A program made the translations under genes and the position numbers. A DNA stretch of 64,000 nucleotides from Alistipes sp. (GTDB lineage: Bacteria; Bacteroidota; Bacteroidia; Bacteroidales; Rikenellaceae). Location of the stretch: NCBI GenBank assembly GCA_022782405.1, contig JALFNK010000004.1, forward strand, positions 1-64,000, written 5' to 3'. Position 1 is the stretch's first letter, and each line of letters starts with the position of its first letter. Shown piece by piece: positions 37,910 through 46,414 of this stretch. The notes beneath the pieces were generated by a model that was given only the letters and a program-made list of their open reading frames with translations, was not told where the DNA came from and did not search any database.

Positions 37910-40900
37910 ATGAAAAAAAACCTATTCAAAAACTCTCTGGCATTGTTCCTCACCGGAACCTTGCTGGCAGGTGTCGGTTGTAAGGACTACGACGATGACA
38001 TCGACAACCTGCAAAAGGAGGTCGCTGATCTGAAAGGCCAGATCGAGCTGAAGGCCGATGCCTCGGCCGTCAGCACGCTTCAGCAGAAGCTCGACGGCGT
38101 GGATTTCAGCAAATTCCTTACGTCTGCCGACCTGAGCGGCTACGTTACGGAGGAGCAGCTCGGCACCGAACTGTCCGAGTTCCTCGCCGACAAGAATTTC
38201 AGCGACAAAGTCGTAGCCATCGTCAAGGAGGCCGGCTACAAGACGCAGAGCGAGATCCAGTCGATGATCTCGGGACTGCTCGACAAGGAGGACGTACTGG
38301 CTATCTTCAAGGAGCAGATCGCTGCCGGAGATACCTGGACGACGCTGCTGCCCAAGGTACAGCAGGCCATCAAGGATGAAATGGCCGACTACGAGCTCTC
38401 CGAGGCTCAGAAATCGCAGGCCGTAGCAGCCGTGCTGGCAGCCATCTCCGACGAGGAGGACCAGACGGGTGTCCGCGAGGCCATTGCCGGCGTTCTGGGC
38501 AACGAGTTCTCTTCCTACATGGAGGAGTATTTCAAAACGAGCAAGGAGGCCTTCGCCTCGAATGTGAGCGCTTCGGTGATTACCGAGCTCGGAAACGCCC
38601 AGAGCGATCTCTACAAGAAGATCGAATCGATGATTGAGGCCAGCCAGATCGACATCAAGGCCGAGAACGTCGCCTATCTGAAGGAGAACGACCTGAAAGC
38701 CAAGTTCGAGGAGTATGACAAGAAGATCGCTTCCATCTGGAACGCCATCGACGACCTGGCCGGACGCATCCAGTCGGTTGTCTTCGTTCCCACGACGGTG
38801 AACGGCGAGATCGACGTCCACATGGGCGGATACTACATCGGATCGAAGAAGGAGATCAAGCTCGCTTCGCAGCCCAAGGTGAAGATGGCCTTCCGTGTGG
38901 CTCCCGCTGCGCTTGCCGAGAACCTGGCAAGCCAGATCAACGACGGCAAGGTGAAGGCCTCGTTCATCCCCGAGGTCGTTACGCGTGCCGAGGCTCCCGT
39001 GACGTATGAGGGCGATGTGGTGGCCGAGGACGGCAAGATCGTCTTCACGGCCGTAGCCGACGCCGACCTCTACGCCGCACTGGGTGCCGGCAAGACCTAC
39101 GCCGTAGCACTCTGCCTGTCGCAGGAGGCCGAGAAGGACGCCGAGACCGGAGAATACAAGACGCTCGGCTTCGAGATCACCTCTCCCTATATCATTACCG
39201 ACGGCGACAGCGACGACGTGAGCGCAAACTTCGTGCTTGCACACGAGGTAGGCGGCAAGATCGTCGAGTACAATACGGTTGCCGCTTACGAACTGCCCTG
39301 GAATTCGACGGAGGAGATTACGCTCATGAGCGACTATGCACTCTACTACAAGGATGGCGACAAGTTCCTGAATATGGACCAGGCTGCCGACGAATACCTG
39401 TGGGATGAGGGCGTAGCCGAGTCGCTCGCCGTCAAGTATGAGCACACGGGCATCGCCTACCAGGTACAGGGCGCCGGTGCCGACATCTACACGACGCAGA
39501 CCCAGCTGACCGTAACGCCTGCCAAGGTTACCGACAAGGCCAACGTGAATACGCCGGTCAAGGTGGCCAACAGCTCCAAGCAGGCCATCACGAGCGTGGG
39601 CGACGTGCTGACGCTGTCCGACAACGTATATGTAACGAACGGCAAGGCTTCGGTTGCCATGAACAACGCTACGGTCGTATCGACGGTAACGATTCTGGGC
39701 GACCTGCTCAAGACGCTGAACATCAACATCGACTTCGTATGGAAGTACTCGAACTACGCAGCCAACGTATATGAGGCCGAATACACGGTTCCGGCATCCG
39801 ACCACATGAACTGGGAGAAGTTCAACCAGCTGCCCGACACCTTCACGATCGACCTCACGCTGCCCGCCAAGAGCGAGATCGCGACGAACGGCAACACGAT
39901 GACGCTCACCTTCCAGCGCAAGGAGATGCTCAACGCCGAATCGGCACAGCAGTTCGTCATCACGGCCGCCAACTATGTAACCGGCAACGGTGAGGTGGCT
40001 TACGAGGAGGACACGAACCTCGTCGGCTCGGAGACCTATGTGAAGTTCATCGGTAAGGTAACCTTCCAGGGCCTGCCCGCCATGAACTTCGAGGTGAAGA
40101 ACTCGGATATCGCCGAGGTGGGTGCCGACTATACGGTAACGCTCGACAAGAAGTTCAACGAAACGCTCTACGCACAGGTAAAGGATTACTTCAAGGATGC
40201 TGCCGAGGTGGCTACGTTCCTCCAGAGCCTGACGATGGATTACACGGGCGTGAACCAGGCTGCGAAGACCACGGCCGACGCCATCACGCTGGCCGTCAAT
40301 CCGGCAATCGTAGGCGGCAAGACCTTCCAGCTCGGATTCAACAGCACGGGCATCAACTGGCAGAAGCAGGCTTCGTACCTCTACACCGTACCGACCGGAA
40401 CGGGCAAGGGTGCCATCGTAGGCGCAGCCGCCGGTGTCGATATCTTCACGCTGAACCTGAGCGGTTCGTATGAACTGACCAACACGATCTACCAGCTCCA
40501 GCCCAACGGTGCATACCTCTATGAGGGTGCAGGCGATGCAAATCCCTACATGTACATCAACGGCGGTGTCAATGGCGACGCCTTCCAGCTGCAGAGCATC
40601 AACCTCGGCAACGCTTACTCGGCAACCGCAGAGGCCATCAAGGCCGGTGCCCAGTTGAGCTTCGAACTCGTAACCGAGGTTCCGGAGGGATACGGTGCCA
40701 ACACGCTCCCGACGATCGCCGGCGACTGGACGATGAACTGGAACAACTGCATCCTCGACAAGGTAACGGTTAAGGCCATCCTCAAGAACAACAAGAGCGA
40801 AGTACTCGACTCGAAAGACTTCGACATCGTTCTGAAGGCCCCGATCGCCTTCGACTGGACCTTCTTCGCAGGCTCCGAGATCGAGGTATCGACCGCCGAG

Positions 40901-41350
40901 GACGTAACCTTCAACCTGATCGACAAGGTACTCGCGCTCAACGCCGAGGGCAAGGCATACACGGCCTCGAAGAACGACGCGGTGGCCATCGACATCTACG
41001 GCAACGAGCTCTACGCATTCGCTGACGGAAAGGCTGCTCCGTACGCACTGACGGCTCTGGCAAGCGGCGACACGGGCTACGGCATCGAGGTCAGCTACGG
41101 ACAGGTCGTCTGGACGAACGCCAACGAGTCGATCGAGGGCGTAACGGTAGGCACCGACGGCATGATCACCGTCAAGAAGGGCAACGAGCAGCTGGCCAAG
41201 GAGATCAAGGGTACGGTGAAGGTTACCTACACCTACAAGTACGCCTGGGTTCCCGTAGTCGAGGGCAACAAGGTTACCGGCTACGAGCGCAAGAAGTTCA
41301 GCTTCGACGTTCCCGTCGTATTCAAGAACGCTCCGGCAATCGGACAGTAA
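37910..41350 (+). CDS. Large probable surface lipoprotein with N-terminal coiled coil
   Basis: This is a 1146-aa protein with a lipoprotein signal (LLAGVGC, Cys24). The residues after the Cys (KDYDDD) resemble the Lys/Asp-rich lipoprotein export signal that sends Bacteroidetes lipoproteins to the cell surface. A heptad coiled coil follows (DDIDNLQKEVADLKGQIELK), then ~200 mostly helical residues. From about residue 280 on the protein is beta-rich, with Ig-like or barrel-like strand patterns and no cysteines of note. The codons are strongly biased, suggesting abundant synthesis. It has a consensus promoter, a possible operator and a strong terminator. I recognise no enzymatic motif. Plausible roles are structural surface protein, adhesin or fimbria-like stalk; none is proven. 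Confidence 0.85.
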   Translation: MKKNLFKNSLALFLTGTLLAGVGCKDYDDDIDNLQKEVADLKGQIELKADASAVSTLQQKLDGVDFSKFLTSADLSGYVTEEQLGTELSEFLADKNFSDKVVAIVKEAGYKTQSEIQSMISGLLDKEDVLAIFKEQIAAGDTWTTLLPKVQQAIKDEMADYELSEAQKSQAVAAVLAAISDEEDQTGVREAIAGVLGNEFSSYMEEYFKTSKEAFASNVSASVITELGNAQSDLYKKIESMIEASQIDIKAENVAYLKENDLKAKFEEYDKKIASIWNAIDDLAGRIQSVVFVPTTVNGEIDVHMGGYYIGSKKEIKLASQPKVKMAFRVAPAALAENLASQINDGKVKASFIPEVVTRAEAPVTYEGDVVAEDGKIVFTAVADADLYAALGAGKTYAVALCLSQEAEKDAETGEYKTLGFEITSPYIITDGDSDDVSANFVLAHEVGGKIVEYNTVAAYELPWNSTEEITLMSDYALYYKDGDKFLNMDQAADEYLWDEGVAESLAVKYEHTGIAYQVQGAGADIYTTQTQLTVTPAKVTDKANVNTPVKVANSSKQAITSVGDVLTLSDNVYVTNGKASVAMNNATVVSTVTILGDLLKTLNINIDFVWKYSNYAANVYEAEYTVPASDHMNWEKFNQLPDTFTIDLTLPAKSEIATNGNTMTLTFQRKEMLNAESAQQFVITAANYVTGNGEVAYEEDTNLVGSETYVKFIGKVTFQGLPAMNFEVKNSDIAEVGADYTVTLDKKFNETLYAQVKDYFKDAAEVATFLQSLTMDYTGVNQAAKTTADAITLAVNPAIVGGKTFQLGFNSTGINWQKQASYLYTVPTGTGKGAIVGAAAGVDIFTLNLSGSYELTNTIYQLQPNGAYLYEGAGDANPYMYINGGVNGDAFQLQSINLGNAYSATAEAIKAGAQLSFELVTEVPEGYGANTLPTIAGDWTMNWNNCILDKVTVKAILKNNKSEVLDSKDFDIVLKAPIAFDWTFFAGSEIEVSTAEDVTFNLIDKVLALNAEGKAYTASKNDAVAIDIYGNELYAFADGKAAPYALTALASGDTGYGIEVSYGQVVWTNANESIEGVTVGTDGMITVKKGNEQLAKEIKGTVKVTYTYKYAWVPVVEGNKVTGYERKKFSFDVPVVFKNAPAIGQ

Positions 41351-41426
41351 CAACCACTCTCTCCCCTCCCCCTTCCGGAGCTCCGGGCCGGATTCCGATC
41401 CGGAGTTTCGGAAGGATATAGTCCCG

Positions 41427-41462
41427 GCGGACCGCGGCAATTGCCGCGGTCCGCTTTTTTTC
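41427..41462 (+). terminator. Terminator of the 1146-aa lipoprotein gene
   Basis: A 28-nt perfect palindrome (41427-41454) is followed by eight T residues. The -7 box of ispG begins 2 nt beyond the T-tract. Confidence 0.95.
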
Positions 41463-41463
41463 G

Positions 41464-41471
41464 TATCTTTG
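41464..41471 (+). promoter_or_regulatory. -7 box of ispG, abutting the preceding terminator
   Basis: TATCTTTG is an exact -7 consensus. The region where a -33 box would lie is inside the preceding terminator stem. The leader to the ATG at 41514 is about 36-42 nt. Confidence 0.6.
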
Positions 41472-41513
41472 TCGAAGGATCGCCCGAAGGGCGCCGCAAA
41501 TACGACTCTCACG

Positions 41514-43010
41514 ATGAATCTCGAACATTTCATGCGCCGGCCGACCTGCTGCGTACGCATCGGCGGCGTCTGCATCGGCAACGGAAATCCCATCGCCGTA
41601 CAGTCGATGACCAATACCGACACCAACGATACGGCCGCCTGCGTGGCCCAGATCGAACGGATCTGGCAGGCGGGAGGCCCCATCGTGCGCCTCACGGCCC
41701 AGGGGCGCCGCGAAGGCGAGAATCTCGCCGACATCGTCCGCAGCCTGCGCTCCGACGGCTGCCCCGCCGCCATCGTCGCCGACATCCACTTCGTACCGGA
41801 GGTGGCGTCGATCGCCGCACGCCATGTGGACAAGGTACGCATCAATCCCGGCAACTACCGCAACGACCACGGCGAATTCGAGGCGCTCATCGAACAGTGC
41901 CGCGAACGCGGCGTCGCCCTGCGCATCGGCGTGAACCACGGGTCGCTCGCCAAGCGGGTCTTCGACCGCTGGGGCGATACGCCCGAGGGGATGGTCGTCT
42001 CGGCCATGGAGTTTCTGCGCATCTGCCGCGATAAGGCGTTCGACCAGGTCGTCGTCTCGATGAAGTCGAGCAACACGCGCGTGATGGTCGCCGCCTACCG
42101 GCTGCTTGTCGAGGCGATGGATGCCGAGGGGATGCACTACCCGATCCACCTCGGCGTTACGGAGGCCGGGAACGGTCTCGAGGGACGCATCAAGAGTGCC
42201 GTAGGCATCGGGGCGCTCCTGGCCGACGGCATCGGCGACACGATCCGCGTATCGCTCACCGAAGCTCCCGAAAACGAGATTCCCGTCGCGAAGTTGCTCG
42301 TCGAACACTTTGCCGCACGTCCCGGACACTTCCCGGTCCGGCACCCCGAGCGCTACTCGCCGACCGCCTACCGCAAACGCTCATCGGCCGCCATGCCGGT
42401 CGTCCATGACGAGCCGCACGAAGGGTTCCGCATCCTCGAGGCCCGCTCGGGCAACCCCATGGCCGAACTGCGCGCCGCGATCCTCGACCTCGAGCCCGCC
42501 GACGCGCCCGTGATGGTCAAATGCCGCTACGAAGAGCCCGACACCACGACACTGGCCGTGAAGGCCGCCGCGGACCTCGGGCCCCTGCTGCTCGACGGTC
42601 TGGCCGACGGCATCTGGATCGATGCCCCGGGCCACAGCGACGCGGAGCTGCACGATATCGAGCTGATGATCCTCCAGGCGGCGCGCGTACGCTTCTCGCG
42701 CACCGAATACATCGCCTGCCCGAGCTGCGGACGCACGCTCTACGACATCGAGCAGACCCTCGGGCGGATCAAGGCCCGCACGTCGCACCTGAAAAACCTC
42801 CGCATCGGCGTCATGGGCTGCATCGTGAACGGCCCGGGCGAGATGGCCGACGCCGACTACGGCTATGTCGGAGCTGGGCCTGGACGCATCACCCTCTACC
42901 GGGGCCGCGAGGTCGTCGAACGCAACATCCCCCAGGAGGAGGCGCTCGACCGCCTCGTGGAGCTGATCCGCCGCGACGGCAAATGGACCGAACCCGACGC
43001 AAAGCCATGA
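41514..43010 (+). CDS. ispG: 4-hydroxy-3-methylbut-2-enyl diphosphate synthase (IspG/GcpE)
   Basis: This 498-aa [4Fe-4S] enzyme of the MEP isoprenoid pathway reduces MEcPP to HMBPP. The N-terminal TIM barrel has IGNGNPIAVQSMTNTDTNDT and ADIHFVPEVA. The C-terminal Fe-S domain has EYIACPSCGRTLYDIEQTL and GVMGCIVNGPGEMADAD, which supply the three cluster cysteines. It is longer than E. coli IspG (372 aa) but shorter than the ~600-residue three-domain form I associate with Bacteroides and plants, so the middle (A*) insertion appears reduced. The ATG at 41514 is used; an upstream TTG frame lies within the promoter. The stop overlaps the next gene's start by 4 nt (ATGA). Confidence 0.94.
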   Translation: MNLEHFMRRPTCCVRIGGVCIGNGNPIAVQSMTNTDTNDTAACVAQIERIWQAGGPIVRLTAQGRREGENLADIVRSLRSDGCPAAIVADIHFVPEVASIAARHVDKVRINPGNYRNDHGEFEALIEQCRERGVALRIGVNHGSLAKRVFDRWGDTPEGMVVSAMEFLRICRDKAFDQVVVSMKSSNTRVMVAAYRLLVEAMDAEGMHYPIHLGVTEAGNGLEGRIKSAVGIGALLADGIGDTIRVSLTEAPENEIPVAKLLVEHFAARPGHFPVRHPERYSPTAYRKRSSAAMPVVHDEPHEGFRILEARSGNPMAELRAAILDLEPADAPVMVKCRYEEPDTTTLAVKAAADLGPLLLDGLADGIWIDAPGHSDAELHDIELMILQAARVRFSRTEYIACPSCGRTLYDIEQTLGRIKARTSHLKNLRIGVMGCIVNGPGEMADADYGYVGAGPGRITLYRGREVVERNIPQEEALDRLVELIRRDGKWTEPDAKP

Positions 43011-43612
43011 CGATCCTTCCGCTGGCATACCTTCCGTCGGTCGAATACCTCTGGCATCTGAAGCAGGGGGCGTGCATCATCGACCTGGGCGAGCATTTCG
43101 TCAAACGTTCGGAACGCAACCGCACGCGGATCCTCGCACCCGACGGCGTCATGGAGCTCACCGTACCCGTACGCCACGCCAACCGACCCCAGCAGCCGAT
43201 GCGCGACGTACGCCTCGACTATTCGAAACGCTGGCAGCACCAGCACTGGGGCGCCCTCACGGCCTGCTACAAGTCGGCGCCCTACTTCGACCACTACGCC
43301 GGGCGCTTCGAACCCTTCTACCGCAACGAATACCGTTATCTGGTCGATTACGACCTGCAGCTGCTCGAGGTGCTCTGCACGCTCCTGCATGTGGAGATGC
43401 CGCCGCTCTCGGAGCGCTATGTGGAGGCCGCACCCGAAGACCTCGACCTGCGCGGACGGCACAAAGAGGGCCCGGCGCTGCTCGCCGAGCCCTATATCCA
43501 AGTCTTCTCCGACCGACTGCCCTTCGCGGCTAATTTGTCGGCTGCGGACCTGCTTTTCGCTGAAGGGCCTGGAAGCGCTTCGGTTTTAGCACGTTGCCGA
43601 CAAGAATCGTAA
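43007..43612 (+). CDS. WbqC-family protein
   Basis: This 201-aa protein matches the WbqC-like family: MTILPLAYLPSVEYLWHL, RRTRI-type basic stretch, LTVPVRHA, RLDYSKRWQHQHWGALTACY and the C-terminal LPFAANLSAADLLFAEGP. Members are found near polysaccharide and amino-sugar genes, and some are thought to act as N-acyl/amide transferases or ligases; the biochemistry is unsettled. It is translationally coupled to ispG (ATGA overlap). Its last 83 nt overlap the 3' end of the convergent GH2-family gene, yet the C-terminus still fits the family, so I consider both ends real. Confidence 0.82.
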   Translation: MTILPLAYLPSVEYLWHLKQGACIIDLGEHFVKRSERNRTRILAPDGVMELTVPVRHANRPQQPMRDVRLDYSKRWQHQHWGALTACYKSAPYFDHYAGRFEPFYRNEYRYLVDYDLQLLEVLCTLLHVEMPPLSERYVEAAPEDLDLRGRHKEGPALLAEPYIQVFSDRLPFAANLSAADLLFAEGPGSASVLARCRQES

Positions 43613-45560
43613 CGCTGTCGCGCAAGGCCCCCGCCATGGCCTTCACCTCCACGGCACCGCTCACCTCCACCGAATCGGACTGGTACTGGCAGGCCGCATA
43701 CTCGGTCATCGCCACCGTATCGGCTCCGACGAGCAGGATCGGGGCTCCGGCCGACGAATAGACCCGGAACGCCTGCCGCGGCATATCGCGCAGCCGGCGA
43801 TGGCGGTCGGCGATATAGAGTGTCGGCGAGTCGCCGTTCCACAATGCACGGTACAGGTAGTAGGCATCCTTCCGCATGCGGCGGTCGAGCGTTACGAGGC
43901 CCGAACCGTTGATTCCGTAAGGACGGCGCGACGCTCCGTAATCGAACATGTTGTTGATCCACACGCCCCAGAAGAGCGAATCCCCCTGCAGGTTGCGGGC
44001 GTACTCCTCGTGGAAGCGGGTCTGTTTCTCTTCGGGCATCCAGTTCGAGCGAGGTTCGGCCTGGGCCGTATAGCTTTTGTGGCCGATGAACCCGCTGCCC
44101 CCGTAGCAGACACCCGAGCGCAGATGCGACCAGTTCTTGCGCAGTTGATCGCGCCATACGGCCACATCGTCCGGAGAACCCTTCCGCCATCCCACGCTCT
44201 GCCGCCAGACGATCAGATCCGAAATGAAGTTGATTCCGCCGTTCTGGTCGCTGCAGGCCACCGTCGGGCGGGTGGGGTCCAACGTATGCGCCGCATCGTT
44301 CAGCTGCCGCAGATAGGAGGTAACGTCGTCGCCCTGGGGGCGCAGGCACGAAAAGAGGCCCCACATCACCACCGATGGGTGGTTCAGGTTCTGGGCCACG
44401 ATCTCCCGCAGCTGCGCAAGGCCGTTCTCCTCGAACGAGGGCATCGCATAATAGGCGATGTCGCCCAGGAAAGGCGCACTCTGCAGGGGCGTATCGACCC
44501 ACACGAGAAGGCCCTGCTCGTCGCAACGGTCGTAGAGGTACTGCGCGTGGGGCATCACGACCGAACGCAGCGCATTGGCCCCCAGATCATGCACCGTAGC
44601 CAGGTCGGCATCGTAATCGGCCGCCGAGAGCGTGCCCCCCGAAGAGGCGTTGTCGTGATAAAGCGCCACGCCATGCACGGGCATGCGCCGGCCGTTGATC
44701 TGCAATCCGCCGCCGGGCGTAGCGACGACCGACCGGAAGCCCGTGCGGACCCGCACGCAATCGACGATGCTGTCCTCGCCGATGGCGGCCGTTACGGTGT
44801 ATAGCGCCGGATGGCCCGGGCTCCACAACTCGGGAGCATCGACCGTGAAGGGCACCATGACGGGACGTCCGTCGAGCCGGGCCCGCTGGCGCTTCGTGAA
44901 GACCGTGCTGCCGTCGGGCGCCGCAATGTCGAGCGTCAGCGTGCAGGTACCCTCGCCTTTCGACGTCAGATGGATCTCGGCCTCCCCCGATACCTGGAGC
45001 GAATCGACCTCCCGGGCATGGATCAGCACGCCATCCGATCCGAGATAGAGCGGCGAAACAGCCGTAGGGCCGGTAACAATCAGCTCCACATCACGGTAAA
45101 TTCCCCCGTAGAGATTCATGTCCGTGGAGGTAGGGAGCACGTCGCTGCGCGAACCGTTGCCGACCACCACGAGCAGCGCATTGTCCGCACCGTACTCCAC
45201 ATAATCGGTGATCTCGAAGGTGAAGGCGGCAGCACCGCCGCGGTGTGTCGCAACATGGTGTCCGTTCACGAAGAGGTCGGCAACGGACTGTACGCCGTAG
45301 AACTTCAGAAAGAGCCGGCGCGAGGTCCAATTGGCAGGTATGAAGATGTCGTTGAGGTAATTTCCCGTGGTCTCGAGCCACGAGCCCTCCCGCTGGGGAT
45401 CGGTATTCCAACTGTGCGGCAGGGTAACATGGCGGGCATTGTCGCTCGTATTTTCCGATTTGAAATAAAAACGCCACCCCTCGTTGAGCGGAAACACCTC
45501 GCGGGCTTCGGCGGCAACCGCCGCGGCCGCAAACAGCAAAGTCATCAACAAGCGTCTCAT
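43530..45560 (-). CDS. GH2-family (beta-galactosidase-like) protein with both catalytic glutamates replaced by cysteine
   Basis: This 676-aa secreted or periplasmic protein has a signal peptide (MRRLLMTLLFAAAAVAAEA). It then has the GH2 sugar-binding jelly roll (VTLPHSWNTD, FYGVQSVADLFVNGHHVATH), an Ig-like domain (ELWSPGHPALYTV) and a TIM barrel. In GH2 enzymes the acid/base lies in WGLFNE or WSLGNE; here it reads WGLFSC (Cys405, codon TGC at 44346-44348). The nucleophile in an SEYG-type motif is here VCYGGSG (Cys485, codon TGC at 44106-44108). Other active-site residues also differ: RHxD reads LYHD, HYP reads VMP, AEIP reads VDTP. The scaffold remains well conserved (NHPSVVMWGLF, DQNGGINFISDLI, INNMFDYGA), and the frame is open throughout. 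It is therefore either a carbohydrate-binding pseudoenzyme or an enzyme with new chemistry. Confidence 0.9.
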   Translation of the reverse strand: MRRLLMTLLFAAAAVAAEAREVFPLNEGWRFYFKSENTSDNARHVTLPHSWNTDPQREGSWLETTGNYLNDIFIPANWTSRRLFLKFYGVQSVADLFVNGHHVATHRGGAAAFTFEITDYVEYGADNALLVVVGNGSRSDVLPTSTDMNLYGGIYRDVELIVTGPTAVSPLYLGSDGVLIHAREVDSLQVSGEAEIHLTSKGEGTCTLTLDIAAPDGSTVFTKRQRARLDGRPVMVPFTVDAPELWSPGHPALYTVTAAIGEDSIVDCVRVRTGFRSVVATPGGGLQINGRRMPVHGVALYHDNASSGGTLSAADYDADLATVHDLGANALRSVVMPHAQYLYDRCDEQGLLVWVDTPLQSAPFLGDIAYYAMPSFEENGLAQLREIVAQNLNHPSVVMWGLFSCLRPQGDDVTSYLRQLNDAAHTLDPTRPTVACSDQNGGINFISDLIVWRQSVGWRKGSPDDVAVWRDQLRKNWSHLRSGVCYGGSGFIGHKSYTAQAEPRSNWMPEEKQTRFHEEYARNLQGDSLFWGVWINNMFDYGASRRPYGINGSGLVTLDRRMRKDAYYLYRALWNGDSPTLYIADRHRRLRDMPRQAFRVYSSAGAPILLVGADTVAMTEYAACQYQSDSVEVSGAVEVKAMAGALRDSVTILVGNVLKPKRFQALQRKAGPQPTN

Positions 45561-45641
45561 ATCGAACAAATTAGCATTTTCGCGACACCTCCCGAATCCG
45601 AAACAGCCGCAACGGCAGGATCGCAGAGGTGTCGTTCCGGA

Positions 45642-45649
45642 CAAAGATA
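45642..45649 (-). promoter_or_regulatory. -7 box of the GH2-family gene
   Basis: The minus-strand TATCTTTG is an exact -7 match and lies 81 nt upstream of the ATG at 45560. No convincing -33 box is seen. Confidence 0.5.
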
Positions 45650-45719
45650 CGAAAAAAACCGGGAGATGCTCCACCTGCGCGGGCTTTCGGCTATTCGCTC
45701 TCGGGGCTTTTCGTCCCAA

Positions 45720-46290
45720 CTTCGGACCTGCTACGCAAAATCGATTAGGAGAGCAGCCCGACAGAAAACCAGAAGATCTCCTGCTGCTGGCCGAGCATCC
45801 GATACTACGAGAATCTGATTCGAAATACGGACGGATCGGTCCTATAGTCCAATTATTTCGCCGAAATCAAAGAACGGCACATCACGACTTTAGCGAGCAA
45901 TTGAGCAACATCTTCAACGCTAAGTGATGACTAATATCAAGACAAGCATCACATCAAAGCAGACTACATTGTCCGTCCAAACAATAATATTACCAACGGA
46001 GATCAGTATCTATCACTACCACATCTCATCTCGTAGTATTTATTACAATGACAGCATCAGTGGCGAGATCATCTAAATAAACAATAAACGCTTCGACAGT
46101 AATGCATTCAGCAACCGTTCAGCAGCGCATAGCCGCACTATTCGTGCTCCTCGTATGAAGATGTAGTACATTTATGGACACACGATAAAAACTAAAAAAT
46201 TAAACAAAAAGTCTCATTCGTAAGACTCTTAAATAACGGCCGCAGAGATACCAATTATAGTTAATACAAGCGGCGCCGGCTCCGGATCAT
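45720..46290. other. AT-rich intergenic stretch with no supported gene
   Basis: This stretch, inside an 854-bp gap between GH2 and recG, is far more AT-rich than its surroundings, especially 45830-46260. Short open frames exist, including a 49-codon ATG frame (45927-46076) and an upstream frame ending ...SEQLSNIFNAK (45927), but none has a promoter, a good ribosome-binding site or a recognisable family. A small inverted repeat (AGTCT/AGACT) lies at about 46210-46226. It may be decayed foreign DNA or hold an unrecognised RNA. Confidence 0.45.
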
Positions 46291-46402
46291 GCCGCGGGAT
46301 ATTCCGCTCCGCCCATACCGCCGCCGAGACTGTCCCCGGCGGAAAAACGCCGCGCGGAGGCATCCGCACTACCGAAGGCTCGCCATTTCACGGAAAACTT
46401 CG

Positions 46403-46410
46403 TATATTTG
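46403..46410 (+). promoter_or_regulatory. -7 box of recG, adjacent to the GTG start
   Basis: TATATTTG is an exact -7 match and ends 4 nt before the GTG start codon at 46415. This implies a leaderless transcript, or a start slightly downstream. Confidence 0.55.
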
Positions 46411-46414
46411 CCCG

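Noticed and set aside
41370..41420. CCGGA-rich imperfect hairpin sequence after the large lipoprotein gene
   Set aside because: It has no T-tract and is superseded by the strong palindromic terminator at 41427-41462.
37922..41854. 1310-codon minus-strand open frame opposite the large lipoprotein
   Set aside because: It crosses a strong terminator and part of ispG in antisense and has no signal, start site or family features.
45927..46076. 49-codon ATG frame in the AT-rich island
   Set aside because: It has no promoter or ribosome-binding site and its composition is Ser/Ile/Thr-rich and repetitive, which suggests chance or decayed sequence.
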